NCBI RefSeq assembly: GCF_024584785.1
Contig: NZ_CP074112.1
Span: 2,542,001 to 2,606,000 of the forward strand
Length of the DNA: 64,000 bases
Direction of reading: 5' to 3'
From: Idiomarina loihiensis
Lineage (GTDB): Bacteria; Pseudomonadota; Gammaproteobacteria; Enterobacterales; Alteromonadaceae
This document shows, in pieces, positions 34,453-43,933 of this stretch. Numbering within the stretch: position 1 is the stretch's first letter; every line of letters starts with the position of its first letter. The notes beneath the pieces were generated by a model that saw nothing but the letters and a program-made list of their open reading frames with translations, ran no database searches and had not been told where the DNA came from. The position numbers and the translations under genes are program-made.

Positions 34453-35683
34453 CTTCGTATCTCCGTTCCTCATTATCAGTATAGTTGCTCGCTGCACTTT
34501 TTGAGCTGCAATACAATTGCATGTCCTCCGCTAAATCTCTCATGTGATGATAAGCGCCAGTTCCGAGGGTAGCTGACCTGTCGCACTTTAGTTGACTTTT
34601 AGCTTCCGAGATTATCTTTTTGTTAGCATCCTCTATATCGACTAAGAGATTGATTAGTATGAAGTCACACCCGGTAAAATCGGATTTAAACTTTGAATGC
34701 TCACTGGATTCCTTCAAGACTGAGCCTACTCGGTAGGAAGCAGGGCAACGTATAGCGCATTTGTCACAGTTTAAGGATTTGCTTTTATAGCAATCAGATT
34801 TTGAGGAGCTCTCATTCCCACTCGTACTAAGCTTCTTGAGCGGTTCTAACTCTGCAAAGAGGTGGGTTTTTAGTCTGTCAAACTGCTCATGCTCGAGACT
34901 CATAATTAGCCGATTCCACCTAGGTAGAACTTCATATTCATAGTTGAGTCGACGCAATAGTTTAATGGAGCATCTCGCTAGCTTTTTGTAATCAATGACT
35001 TCGGTGTAACCAGATGGAAAAACTTGCAGATCCCACAATAGCTTCTCAGCTATAAGGCTAGCACACGGGGCAAACAAATAATTGGACGGGAATTTATGTT
35101 CAAAAACCTTATTATTATCAGAATGAACGATGAACTCTTCACCAACTGGCCGAGCAGCAAGTAAATCTTTCAAAGCTCGAAAGGTTTTATTTCTAGCCTT
35201 AGGAAGGAATACCTTGAGTGTGCATTTATGGGTGACGCACTCAGTCAGAAACGGCCAGCTTTCTTCAAAGTATCCAAACCCGAAATTAACCAATTGTTCT
35301 TCCAAGCATTTTTTACAGAATTTGATCGGTATGTAAGTGGTTCGTAGATATGCTTTTCGAATTAATTTAAGTGATCTGTAAATTTCGTCCACTTTTTCTA
35401 GGTTAATAGAAAAGCGATTGGTACGAAGCGATTCCTTGATCATCCGGAATAAGCGGGTCGGTGGGACTCGATTCATATGTTCAGCCGATAAATGAGGAAC
35501 TGTTATGACTGGATTCCAAGAATTTCTTTTCGAGCTAACTACATTTTCAGTATCATCAATACCGTAAAGAATCTGCAACCTTAGAAAGTAGCCGTGTAGA
35601 GATTCACGAGGTGCTGGATAAAAAGGAGAGTGAAAGAGAGCACTATCACTGGATAATGAATGATAATACAAAATAGTGTACAC
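34421..35683 (-). CDS. tniQ: TniQ/TnsD-like target-selection protein
   Basis: 420 residues from a GTG at 35683 (a TTG four codons on is possible). The N-terminus FHSPFYPAPRESLHGYFLRL is the TniQ signature; a CHCC-type zinc site follows as FCKKCLEEQL...FLTECVTHKC, and another Cys-rich patch appears near 290 (CDKCAIRCP). TniQ/TnsD proteins bind an attachment site and recruit TnsC. At this length and beside yhiN it probably recognises the yhiN 3' end. It lies between the transposon end and tnsA, whereas Tn7 itself begins with tnsA. The start codon lies inside a TnsB-type repeat. Confidence 0.82.
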   Translation of the reverse strand: MYTILYYHSLSSDSALFHSPFYPAPRESLHGYFLRLQILYGIDDTENVVSSKRNSWNPVITVPHLSAEHMNRVPPTRLFRMIKESLRTNRFSINLEKVDEIYRSLKLIRKAYLRTTYIPIKFCKKCLEEQLVNFGFGYFEESWPFLTECVTHKCTLKVFLPKARNKTFRALKDLLAARPVGEEFIVHSDNNKVFEHKFPSNYLFAPCASLIAEKLLWDLQVFPSGYTEVIDYKKLARCSIKLLRRLNYEYEVLPRWNRLIMSLEHEQFDRLKTHLFAELEPLKKLSTSGNESSSKSDCYKSKSLNCDKCAIRCPASYRVGSVLKESSEHSKFKSDFTGCDFILINLLVDIEDANKKIISEAKSQLKCDRSATLGTGAYHHMRDLAEDMQLYCSSKSAASNYTDNEERRYEDEPTAKIRNS

Positions 35684-35725
35684 ACTTTATTGTTATTTTG
35701 TATGTTAGTGTACAAACTTGATTGT
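35673..35725 (-). repeat. Two TnsB-type binding repeats, right end
   Basis: Read on the minus strand, two 21-bp units begin ACAATCAAGTTTGTACAC (35725-35705) and ACAATAAAGTGTGTACAC (35693-35673), spaced 32 bp start to start. The inner unit overlaps the tniQ start codon. Confidence 0.8.
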
Positions 35726-35734
35726 CAGTTTACA

Positions 35735-35740
35735 TTTAGA
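35735..35740. repeat. Right flanking direct repeat; contains the yhiN stop codon
   Basis: TTTAGA, identical to 28904-28909. On the minus strand it reads TCTAAA and includes the yhiN TAA, so transposition occurred exactly at the end of the gene without changing the protein. Confidence 0.85.
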
Positions 35741-36944
35741 GGTGCTGAGAGCAGGCGTAGGCACTGCTCCACGCCCACTGAAAATTATAGCCACCAAGCC
35801 AGCCAGTAACATCCATCACTTCACCAATAAAATACAACTGAGGCTGGATGGTACTTTGCATCGTCTTAGAGCTGATTTCTTTAGTATCAACACCGCCGAG
35901 GGTCACTTCGGCGGTGCGGTAGCCTTCGGTGCCGTTGGGCTTAAGACGCCAAGCTTGAATGTCCTCGGCGACTTTTTGTAGCAGCTGATTATTGCAATCA
36001 GCGATGTTCTTGTCAGGCCACCCTTGGCTCTGAGCTAGCACTTGTACCAAGCGTTTGGGCAGCCATTCTTGCAAAGCGCTGCGTAGTCCCAACTTTGGGC
36101 GTTGTTGACGCAGTTGCTGTAACTGCTGCAACAACTCAAATCTAGGCAGTAGATTAATATCGATAACTTCACCAGCTTGCCAGTAGCTGGATAGCTGCAG
36201 CATTGCCGGACCAGATAAACCACGATGGGTAAACAGCATAGCTTCAGTGAAGCTGGCGCTCGTTCTAGCATCGGCTGCCGTACTAGCAATCACATCAACC
36301 GCTAACCCAGAAAGCTCCGCATACTGTTGTTTATCGGTGTCATGCAGAGTAAAAGGTACTAAGCCAGCGCGTACGGGCAATATGGTATGCCCGAATTGCT
36401 CGGCTAGTTGGTAACCGAAAGGCGTTGCACCAAGTTTTGGCATAGATAAGCCGCCGCAGGCAACAACCAGAGCAGTACTAGTTAACTGGCCTTGTGAGGT
36501 GGTTAACTCATACTTCTGCTGGTGGTATTCAACTGCAGTTATGTCGGTGCGTAATTGTACTTTGGCGCCATACTGCTTACATTCTTTGAGCAGCATAGAG
36601 ACAATGTCTTTGGCGCTTACATCACAGAACAACTGGCCTAAGGTTTTTTCATGATAAGCGATACCATGGCGCTCAACCAGAGCAATAAAGTCCCATGGGG
36701 TGTATTGCTTTAATGCAGATTTACAAAAATGAGGGTTATCCGAGAGGTAGTTTTCAGCACTCGCAAACATGTTGGTGAAGTTGCAACGTCCACCACCAGA
36801 AATGAGAATCTTTTTACCAGCTTGTTTAGCATGGTCCAGCACTATCACGCTTTTGCCTCGGGCTGCTGCGTGTGCAGCACAGTGTAAACCGGCGGCACCC
36901 GCCCCAATGATAATCACGTCATAATGCTGAACTGCTTCACTCAT
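35736..36944 (-). CDS. yhiN: YhiN-family flavoprotein (HI0933-like oxidoreductase)
   Basis: 402 residues. The Rossmann dinucleotide motif (DVIIIGAGAAGLHCAAHAAA) and the family motif GKKILISGGGRCNFTN are unmistakable; near the C-terminus comes TAEVTLGGVDTKEIS and GEVMDVTGWLGGYNFQWAWS. Predicted FAD-dependent; the physiological reaction is unknown. Its 3' end is the target of the Tn7-like element, which leaves the reading frame intact to ACSQHL-stop. The peroxiredoxin gene lies 9 bp upstream. Confidence 0.92.
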   Translation of the reverse strand: MSEAVQHYDVIIIGAGAAGLHCAAHAAARGKSVIVLDHAKQAGKKILISGGGRCNFTNMFASAENYLSDNPHFCKSALKQYTPWDFIALVERHGIAYHEKTLGQLFCDVSAKDIVSMLLKECKQYGAKVQLRTDITAVEYHQQKYELTTSQGQLTSTALVVACGGLSMPKLGATPFGYQLAEQFGHTILPVRAGLVPFTLHDTDKQQYAELSGLAVDVIASTAADARTSASFTEAMLFTHRGLSGPAMLQLSSYWQAGEVIDINLLPRFELLQQLQQLRQQRPKLGLRSALQEWLPKRLVQVLAQSQGWPDKNIADCNNQLLQKVAEDIQAWRLKPNGTEGYRTAEVTLGGVDTKEISSKTMQSTIQPQLYFIGEVMDVTGWLGGYNFQWAWSSAYACSQHL

Positions 36945-36953
36945 GGACTAGGG

Positions 36954-37439
36954 TTACTCGCCTGTTAAAGCTGCTAGCACGTGCTCAGCACTGCTTACAC
37001 CAAAGGTTTTTTCATCTTCCACAAAGAGGTGGGTGACAACACCATCTTCAATCACCATAGCGTAGCGTTCCGCGCGCAAGCCGCCAAACGAGCCTGTTGC
37101 TTTAGTCAGCCCTAGTTGTTGATGGTAAGAACCATCACCATCAGCTAACAATTGCACTTTGTCATTCACATTGAGGGCCTTACCCCAAGCGCGCATCACA
37201 AAAGCATCGTTTACGGCCACGCAGGTAATAGTCTGCACCCCTGCTTGTTGCAGTGCAGCAGCATGCTCAACAAAACCTGGCAGGTGTTTCTCTGAACAGG
37301 TAGGAGTAAAGGCGCCAGGTACTGCAAAGAGGATATGACGGCCTTGGGCAAACATTTCTGCTGGATTAAACTGCTGAAGGCCAACATCACCTAAAGCGGT
37401 TAAGGTACCAGCGGGAATACGGTCATTGACTTGAATCAT
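36954..37439 (-). CDS. Prx5-type peroxiredoxin
   Basis: 161 residues. The peroxidatic site is FAVPGAFTPTCSEKHLPGF, with Cys at about residue 48. The VNDAFVMRAWGKA segment is typical of the Prx5 (type II peroxiredoxin) group. It reduces hydrogen peroxide and organic peroxides using glutathione/glutaredoxin or thioredoxin. It overlaps rsmJ by 17 nt. Confidence 0.92.
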   Translation of the reverse strand: MIQVNDRIPAGTLTALGDVGLQQFNPAEMFAQGRHILFAVPGAFTPTCSEKHLPGFVEHAAALQQAGVQTITCVAVNDAFVMRAWGKALNVNDKVQLLADGDGSYHQQLGLTKATGSFGGLRAERYAMVIEDGVVTHLFVEDEKTFGVSSAEHVLAALTGE

Positions 37440-38196
37440 GAGATTGCTCCGTTAAGTAAATATCGAATCGATGTTTTTTGCTTATTACTTGGCTCTGAGG
37501 TGGTTGTTGATCCAGAAAATCAGCGTGCTGTGGACGCTTAACGACCACCCGATACTGCGCCTTGGCGCGCGCATCTGCTAGCAGCTGGTCGGCATCATGG
37601 TCGGCCCCAACTAACTGCTGAAACATTTGCATGTCCTTTTTTACGGCTGCGCGTTGTTTTCGATCGCTTTTCGGGTACATGGGGTCTAAATAAACCACCT
37701 CGATAGACCCTTGATAACTGTCGTCATACCATTGTAACCGTGCGGCCAAGTTAGCATCGCTGTGCTGCAGCCGCTGTAATCCGTCCAACAGTAAGGCTGC
37801 TACCACTGGGTTGCGTTCGCGCAGTAAGACAGTAGCCCCCAGCTGAGCAAGCACCAAGGCATCGCGACCTAAGCCAGCAGTACCATCTAGGATAGTTGCT
37901 GATTTATATTTAGCCAGGCCACAGGCGCGGCCGATCGCTTCATCTTTAAGGCTCGCCTTGGCCGCCCGAAAGGCTGCTTTACCCTGACTAAAATCAACCA
38001 CCAGCGGCAACATCTTAGGCGCAGCAAGCCAGCGAAGTTGTAGCTGGGTAGGGGTAAGTTCAAGCACAAATTCATACTGGTCTAAATTAGCGTTCGTAGC
38101 GCTAAGCACTTGCAGTTGGCAGCGTTGGGCTAACCTTTGTGCATAGTCATGATCTGCCCCAGTCAGCACCAGAATGGGTACCTCGGCAGCATTCAT
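37423..38196 (-). CDS. rsmJ: 16S rRNA m2G1516 methyltransferase RsmJ
   Basis: 257 residues. SAM-binding motif ILDGTAGLGRDALVLAQLGA and catalytic-site motif YLDPMYPKSDRKQRAAVKKD identify RsmJ (YhiQ), which methylates N2 of G1516 in 16S rRNA. In E. coli it is also near yhiN-like genes. It overlaps both neighbours (4 nt with the acetyltransferase gene, 17 nt with the peroxiredoxin gene). Confidence 0.92.
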   Translation of the reverse strand: MNAAEVPILVLTGADHDYAQRLAQRCQLQVLSATNANLDQYEFVLELTPTQLQLRWLAAPKMLPLVVDFSQGKAAFRAAKASLKDEAIGRACGLAKYKSATILDGTAGLGRDALVLAQLGATVLLRERNPVVAALLLDGLQRLQHSDANLAARLQWYDDSYQGSIEVVYLDPMYPKSDRKQRAAVKKDMQMFQQLVGADHDADQLLADARAKAQYRVVVKRPQHADFLDQQPPQSQVISKKHRFDIYLTEQSHDSSQ

Positions 38197-38645
38197 ACGG
38201 CGCGCTCCATATCCACATGAGGGATGTCATCCTCAAGATATTCGGCACTGGTCTCAATAAAGCCTAAGCTTTGATAAAAGTCGCGTAGATATACTTGCGC
38301 ACCGATTTGAATAGGCTGAGTCTTAGCATGTTGTTGGCAAATCGTGATTGCACGCTGCATCAACTCACGACCCAACCCACGGCCACGAGCATGGTTAGTT
38401 GTTAATAGTCGTCCAATGCGTGATGGCGTGTGCGCATCACCAATAAAAATACGAGCGTAGGCGCACAGCTCAGCTTGCGCCGAGGACGCATCCCATGCGA
38501 CCAAATGCAGAGCCTGCGGGTCTTTCCCATCAGCGTCTAAGTAGGGACAGGTTTGTTCAACCACAAACACCTCTTGGCGCACTTTCAAGATGGTATACAG
38601 CTCACTGGTGCTGAGCTGAGGAAAGGATTTTAGCTGCCAGTTCAT
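38193..38645 (-). CDS. elaA: ElaA-type GNAT acetyltransferase
   Basis: 150 residues. ElaA signature YTILKVRQEVFVVEQTCPY near residue 18, acetyl-CoA pyrophosphate loop IGRLLTTNHARGRGLGRELM. GNAT family; the acceptor is unknown. It is coupled to rsmJ and lies 2 bp from dam. Confidence 0.85.
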   Translation of the reverse strand: MNWQLKSFPQLSTSELYTILKVRQEVFVVEQTCPYLDADGKDPQALHLVAWDASSAQAELCAYARIFIGDAHTPSRIGRLLTTNHARGRGLGRELMQRAITICQQHAKTQPIQIGAQVYLRDFYQSLGFIETSAEYLEDDIPHVDMERAV

Positions 38646-38647
38646 CG

Positions 38648-39511
38648 TTATCTGCTTCTCACTCGCCGAGTTAAAGGAATGACATTGGCGCGCTCAGGTT
38701 GAGTGTAGAGCGCCAGAATCTCTGCAACCTTGCCACGACTATCGCCTTTGGGGCTAATAAAGCGTGCTACTTGTAAGCTTTGAATATCCGCATCTTGGTA
38801 CAGCAATCGTGTTAGTTCCGTATCGTGATTACTGATCAGCACCGGGATGCCGCGTTTATGTGCGGTATGAGCAGCCCGACGAGCTAACTCATGCTGGTGC
38901 TCGAGGTTAAAGCCACCGCTAGCATAACTGGTGAAGTTAGCGGTAGTGCTGAGCGGTGCATAAGGAGGATCGCAATACACCACATCGCCTTTACGGGCAC
39001 GACGAAACACCTGCTCAAAACTCATACAGGTAAAGACGGCTTGCTGGGCTTTTTCTGCAAAAAATTCTAATTCTGCTTGTGGGAAATAAGGCCGGCTGTA
39101 ACGTCCAAACGGCACATTGAAGTGCCCTGATAAGTTGTAACGGCACAAACCATTGTAGCCATGGCGATTCAGATACAAGAATAACAGCGCACGCTGATAT
39201 AAGTCGCTACATTGATTGAATTGCTCTCGTAGTGAGTAATAGGCATCAGCGGTATTATTTCTCAGAGTAAACAAGCGCGCAGCATCATCAATAAAACGTC
39301 GCGGCCGGCGTTTGACGATCTTAAACAGGTTGATTAAATCTGGGTTAACATCGTTAAGAATATATCTGTCGTAATTAGTGTTCAGGAACACCGAACCGGC
39401 GCCGACGAAAGGCTCAATTAACTTGTTGCCCTCAGGCAGGAGCGCTGTAATAGGTTCAATAAGACCATATTTGCCCCCAGCCCATTTCAAAAACGCACGT
39501 TTCTTAAGCAT
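38648..39511 (-). CDS. dam: DNA adenine methylase (GATC)
   Basis: 287 residues. Motif I AFLKWAGGKYGLIEPI and FVGAGSVFLN, catalytic motif IV DPPYAPLS, and the RYNLSGHFNVPFGRY target-recognition segment match Dam of enterobacteria. It methylates adenine in GATC for mismatch repair, replication timing and expression. It sits after aroB as in E. coli (aroK-aroB-...-dam) and overlaps aroB by 8 nt. The C-terminus extends about ten residues with basic RRVRSR. Confidence 0.94.
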   Translation of the reverse strand: MLKKRAFLKWAGGKYGLIEPITALLPEGNKLIEPFVGAGSVFLNTNYDRYILNDVNPDLINLFKIVKRRPRRFIDDAARLFTLRNNTADAYYSLREQFNQCSDLYQRALLFLYLNRHGYNGLCRYNLSGHFNVPFGRYSRPYFPQAELEFFAEKAQQAVFTCMSFEQVFRRARKGDVVYCDPPYAPLSTTANFTSYASGGFNLEHQHELARRAAHTAHKRGIPVLISNHDTELTRLLYQDADIQSLQVARFISPKGDSRGKVAEILALYTQPERANVIPLTRRVRSR

Positions 39512-40625
39512 CAGCCGATCCTAACATCAGTTTGCTGAAGGGCTGTGAACTGCTACAAGCGTTGATTGCTGTCGCAATCACTTGCCAATCACTTAAGCCA
39601 ATTATTTGAGCTTGGCCAATGGCGGTAGGGAGAATAAATCGAATCACTCCTGCTTTTACTTTTTTATCGCGTTGCATGTAATCTTGCCATTGCTGCAACG
39701 TTAGTTGAGGAGCTTCAACCGGTAACCCCAGTTGCTGCAAGAGTTGCCGAATTCGATGCAGATCTGTGCTGGCTAGTTGGCCGGTTTGTTCCATCAAGGT
39801 GGCCGCAATCACCATTCCTGCGGCGACCGCCTCACCGTGGCGCCAATGTTGATAATCGGCTGCTTCGATGGCGTGCCCAAACGTATGCCCTAAATTGAGT
39901 AAGGCGCGCTGATGCTGTTCAGTTTCATCCGCTGCGACAATGGCGGCTTTAATACTGCAACTTACCTTGATTGCTTGAGTTATTGCGCTGGTATCCCGTG
40001 CGCATAGAGCGCCGGCTTGCTGCTCCAGCCACGTGAAAAAATCAGCATCGGCGATAATGCCGTACTTAACTACTTCAGCAAGGCCACAAGTGTAATCACG
40101 AGCACTGAGTGTCTGCAGGCAGTCGGTATCGATTAACACCCCATGGGGCTGGTGAAAGGCGCCAATGAGGTTTTTACCAAGCTGATGATTAATAGCCGTT
40201 TTACCTCCTACCGACGAATCCACTTGCGCCAGCAGGGTGGTTGGAATTTGATAGAAGGTCACGCCCCGCTGATAGGTTGCTGCAACAAAGCCGGCCAAAT
40301 CGCCAACCACACCGCCACCTAAGGCAATAATGGCACAGTCACGCGCAAAATTATGGCTAATTAGGGTATCCATGATGGCTTGATAGTTAGGTAAGCTTTT
40401 TTCGGCTTCGCCATCACCAATTTCATGCACCACCACCTGATGTGCCGCCAGCGACTGTTTTACTTGGGCTAAATAGAGCGGTGCTACCAGGGTGTTGGTA
40501 ATGATTAAAATCTGCTGAGGAAGATTTGGAAACAGCGGACTGCGTTGCAACAGGCCGGGTCCAATCTCGATCGGATAACTACGCTCACCCAGACCAACGG
40601 TGATTTGTTGTATGGGTGTCTGCAT
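39504..40625 (-). CDS. aroB: 3-Dehydroquinate synthase
   Basis: 373 residues. NAD and metal motifs: GDGEAEKSLPNYQAIMD, ALGGGVVGDLAGFVAATYQR, PTTLLAQVDSSVGGKTAINH, and His ligands in NLGHTFGHAIEA and WRHGEAVAAGM. It converts DAHP to 3-dehydroquinate in the shikimate pathway. About 10-15 residues longer at the C-terminus than E. coli AroB. Follows aroK by 14 bp. Confidence 0.95.
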   Translation of the reverse strand: MQTPIQQITVGLGERSYPIEIGPGLLQRSPLFPNLPQQILIITNTLVAPLYLAQVKQSLAAHQVVVHEIGDGEAEKSLPNYQAIMDTLISHNFARDCAIIALGGGVVGDLAGFVAATYQRGVTFYQIPTTLLAQVDSSVGGKTAINHQLGKNLIGAFHQPHGVLIDTDCLQTLSARDYTCGLAEVVKYGIIADADFFTWLEQQAGALCARDTSAITQAIKVSCSIKAAIVAADETEQHQRALLNLGHTFGHAIEAADYQHWRHGEAVAAGMVIAATLMEQTGQLASTDLHRIRQLLQQLGLPVEAPQLTLQQWQDYMQRDKKVKAGVIRFILPTAIGQAQIIGLSDWQVIATAINACSSSQPFSKLMLGSADA

Positions 40626-40639
40626 GAGCGTCTCCGAAT

Positions 40640-41158
40640 TTATACGTTGATGTGTTCGATAATTTGGTCAATCACTGTCTTTGCATTTTGTTCGTCTGTA
40701 CGAACAATAACATCAGCAATCTCTTCGTATAAAGGATTACGGATTTCAGCCAAGTTTTCTAGTACTTCGCGAGGATTTTCTGCATCCGCAATCAGAGGGC
40801 GTCGTTTATCACGTTGGGTTCTTGCTAACTGCTTATCGATGGTGGTTTGTAAATAGACCACCACGCCTCGCGCAGAAAGGCGATTACGGCTCTCTTTGCT
40901 TAGAATCGATCCGCCACCAGTAGCTAACACAATGCCAGTGTTTTCGGTGAGCTCTTCAATGACTTTTTCTTCACGCGCACGAAATCCGTCTTCGCCTTCT
41001 AATTCAAACACCCACGCAATATCAGCACCGGTACGGCGCTCAATTTCAGTATCAGAATCGAAAAATTCAAGATGGAGTTGGCGTGCTAATTGTCGCCCGA
41101 TGGTACTTTTACCAGCCCCCATAGGGCCCACTAAGAAAATATTACGTTTTTCAGCCAT
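40640..41158 (-). CDS. aroK: Shikimate kinase I
   Basis: 172 residues. P-loop [19 protein letters not shown], shikimate-binding [24 protein letters not shown] and lid [10 protein letters not shown]. It phosphorylates shikimate at O3. First gene of the aroK-aroB-dam operon, directly downstream of pilMNOPQ as in many gammaproteobacteria (123-bp gap). Confidence 0.95.
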   Translation of the reverse strand: MAEKRNIFLVGPMGAGKSTIGRQLARQLHLEFFDSDTEIERRTGADIAWVFELEGEDGFRAREEKVIEELTENTGIVLATGGGSILSKESRNRLSARGVVVYLQTTIDKQLARTQRDKRRPLIADAENPREVLENLAEIRNPLYEEIADVIVRTDEQNAKTVIDQIIEHINV

Positions 41159-41281
41159 TAGATGCTTTACTTCACTTGTTTAACTAGCTGTGACTCACGG
41201 AATCCGGAGTGTCTCAAGACCTTCCTTTACCCAACCAAAAAGATGCGCGATTATCGCAAGTCACAGCCATTTAAGCAAGGT

Positions 41282-43375
41282 TTACGGATTATTGGTCACA
41301 ATTCGTGGCGTGACAAAAATTAATAATTCACGCTTTTCGTTCACTTGGTTTTCCGTTCTAAACAATACCCCAACGTAAGGGATGTCACCAAGCAAGGGTA
41401 CTTTGGAAATATCATTAAGAATTTGCTGTTGGTAAATACCACCAAGCACAATGGTTTCGCCATTCTCTACTAGAACTTGAGTGCCAATTTCTTGGGTATC
41501 GATTGAAACCGCAGGCCCAGTAGGGGTGGTTACGGTTTCGCCACGGGTATTTTGGGTGATCACCAAATCAAGAATCACGCGATTATCAGGGGTGATTTGT
41601 GGGGTTACTCGCAGCCCCAGCACGGCCTTCTTAAATTGCACCGACGTTGCCCCAGAAGAGGCACTTTCTACGTATGGAATTTCAGTACCTTGCTCAATGT
41701 AAGCGGCTTTTTGGTTTGCGGTAGTAATGCGAGGACTCGCAATAATCTCACCTTTGTTCTCTCGTTCTAACGCAGAAAGCTCCAGATCAAGTAACCGGCC
41801 GTCGGCTAATTTAGCGACTTGAAAACCTATGGTTGCAGCGGGGCTACTTACCGGCAGGTTGACATTAAAATCACCAGTAATAGAGGTGCCTGAGCCCCAG
41901 GGTAGTGGCAAACTAGTATCCACACTAGGCTCAGTAATACCCCAGCGGATCCCCAGTTCATCGCTAATGTTGTCGCGTACAGTCACCATGCGGCTTTCGA
42001 TAATCACTTGTTTTACTGGAATGTCTAAGACCTCAACCATGGCTTTAACGCTGTCGATCTGCTGCTGGGTATCGCGCACCAAGAGCGTGTTGGTACGCTC
42101 ATCGACTGTCACCGCTCCTCGCGAGGACAGTAAATCAGAACTATCGGTGCGCAAAATAGCCGCGATCTCTGCAGCTTTAGCGTAATTAACCTGAATATAG
42201 GAGCTGGTTAATGGCGCTAGTTCGGCCATCCGTTGATTGGCTTCTAACTGCTGCTCTTCTCGCTGCGCTAACTCAACGGCTGGTGCCACAATCAGAATAT
42301 TGCCATCAATGCGTTTATCTAAGCCTTTAACGCGCAGAATCGTTTCTAACGCTCGCTCCCAAGGAACATTGTCTAAACGCAGGGTGATATTACCGGTGAC
42401 AGACTCGCTCGCCACCAAGTTGAGCTGGTTTTCTTCTGCCAAAATTTGTAAGAGCTGGCGTACCGGCACGTCTTGAAAGTTTAACGAAATGGGTTTTTGA
42501 TTTTTATCTAGCGCTGCTTGCTTAGGCTCGGTGCGCTCGGCAAAGGTGAGGCGCAGATAACCATCCAACTGCTCCAGTTGATGTCTAAAATCGCTCTTGC
42601 CGGCAATTTTTAAGCGCGCATGACGGCCTTCTTGAAAGGTTTCAACGTAGCCTATGGGGGTATCAAACTTACTAACATCAAGCACGTATAATAGGTCGTC
42701 AGGTAACTTAGTATTAAACAGGGTAAGCTCAAGCTGCTGCTTGCTAGCATCGAGCTCGTGTTCAATTTCAGCGCCCTTAAAAGCGATGCTGAGCTGGCCA
42801 GTAGCACCACTTAAACCAAAGTAATTGATGGAGGTGACTGTGCTATTGCTAGCGTTTTGCGTAGCGATATAGGCGGCACTGGCGGTACGTAACTCAGGGT
42901 CGCGAGCTGGCGGCTGTGGTGACGGAGCTGGCTCTGCTGGGGCTGAGCGTGGGGCCGGCTGAGCAGGAGTCGTTGCAGCGACAGCATCAGGGGCTTTCTT
43001 ACTCGCCACAAAGACTAAGACCATCACTTCGCCCATGCGACTCATCAGGTGTTCCAGCGGCTTGGTGGTGCTAACCCGCAACAACACATCGTCGCGTTGC
43101 TGCTCTACTTCAACCTGATCTAATAGTGGGTGCTCACCTACGTTCAACAGCCCAGCAAGAGCGGCTGCTGAGGTGCCACGCAATAAGAATTCATGCACTA
43201 ACGGATTGCTATGACGTCGCACCACAGGGGCATCTACGCGTTCGCTAAAATGCGCCTCCAAGTTGAACCGCTCCGGGCCTAAGCCGATTTTTTCAACGCG
43301 GATCAGGTCGTTAGCATAAAGAGTGGCGGGTAGTAATAGCGCCAAATAACAGACCGTGCGAATTAAGTGCTTCAT
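41282..43375 (-). CDS. pilQ: Type IV pilus secretin PilQ
   Basis: 697 residues: signal peptide (MKHLIRTVCYLALLLPATLYA), AMIN domains (about 25-125 and 175-280), a proline/alanine-rich linker between them (about 130-165), STN/N0 and N1 domains (VPVRQLLQILAEENQLNLV; NYAKAAEIAAILRTDSSDLL), then the secretin barrel (VQFKKAVLGLRVTPQITPDN; GGIYQQQILNDISKVPLLGD). It forms the outer-membrane pore for the pilus. Last gene of pilMNOPQ, 6 bp after pilP. Confidence 0.95.
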   Translation of the reverse strand: MKHLIRTVCYLALLLPATLYANDLIRVEKIGLGPERFNLEAHFSERVDAPVVRRHSNPLVHEFLLRGTSAAALAGLLNVGEHPLLDQVEVEQQRDDVLLRVSTTKPLEHLMSRMGEVMVLVFVASKKAPDAVAATTPAQPAPRSAPAEPAPSPQPPARDPELRTASAAYIATQNASNSTVTSINYFGLSGATGQLSIAFKGAEIEHELDASKQQLELTLFNTKLPDDLLYVLDVSKFDTPIGYVETFQEGRHARLKIAGKSDFRHQLEQLDGYLRLTFAERTEPKQAALDKNQKPISLNFQDVPVRQLLQILAEENQLNLVASESVTGNITLRLDNVPWERALETILRVKGLDKRIDGNILIVAPAVELAQREEQQLEANQRMAELAPLTSSYIQVNYAKAAEIAAILRTDSSDLLSSRGAVTVDERTNTLLVRDTQQQIDSVKAMVEVLDIPVKQVIIESRMVTVRDNISDELGIRWGITEPSVDTSLPLPWGSGTSITGDFNVNLPVSSPAATIGFQVAKLADGRLLDLELSALERENKGEIIASPRITTANQKAAYIEQGTEIPYVESASSGATSVQFKKAVLGLRVTPQITPDNRVILDLVITQNTRGETVTTPTGPAVSIDTQEIGTQVLVENGETIVLGGIYQQQILNDISKVPLLGDIPYVGVLFRTENQVNEKRELLIFVTPRIVTNNP

Positions 43376-43381
43376 GTTTTT

Positions 43382-43933
43382 TTAATTCCTTTGCGAATTC
43401 AGCAAGGTTAACGAAACATCGCGTCGCTGCCAACAGCCGTCGCCGGTAGCTATCCACTCGCGAATTGCAATTGCTTGAGGTGAGATGGTTAATACCTCAC
43501 CCATATTTAAACCAAGGTACTGGCCTTGGGTTACTCGATACAGCCGGCCTTCGTTTGAAACCACCAGCGCCGTAAGCCCACTAGCGCCGGTACGTAAGGT
43601 GCCGGTAAAGGTTAATTGGTCTAGCGCAACCGCCTCCAGCGCACCCTTTGCCCGATTTAGATTAGGTTGTGGGCAACTGCCGGCGCCGCTTTGAATTGCC
43701 TGCGCTTGCACCGGCGTCGGTTGAAAAGGATTGCGGGCGGATTGGCCCAAATAGCCCATGCGCGCTAACTCTGGTAGCTCTGGGGCAGGACTAATGCCGG
43801 GCTGGGCACGCTGTTGCACGCCCTGCTTGAATTGCTCTAAATCACTCAAACTCACTGGGGCACACCCAATCAGCAGGGCACAAGCGACACTAACAAAACT
43901 GAGGCCTAGACCACGAGGTAGCAGACTTATCAT
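43382..43933 (-). CDS. pilP: Type IV pilus lipoprotein PilP
   Basis: 183 residues. Lipoprotein signal with lipobox LLIGCAP (Cys at about residue 24), a disordered linker, then the beta-sandwich domain (GALEAVALDQLTFTGTLRT; YRVTQGQYLGLNMGEVLTI). It connects the PilNO inner-membrane complex with PilQ. Overlaps pilO by 4 nt. Confidence 0.93.
   Translation of the reverse strand: MISLLPRGLGLSFVSVACALLIGCAPVSLSDLEQFKQGVQQRAQPGISPAPELPELARMGYLGQSARNPFQPTPVQAQAIQSGAGSCPQPNLNRAKGALEAVALDQLTFTGTLRTGASGLTALVVSNEGRLYRVTQGQYLGLNMGEVLTISPQAIAIREWIATGDGCWQRRDVSLTLLNSQRN

Noticed and set aside
37423-38196. Second Tn7-like attachment at rsmJ
   Set aside because: rsmJ is a known target in other genomes, but its 3' end here runs directly into the peroxiredoxin gene with no transposon end.
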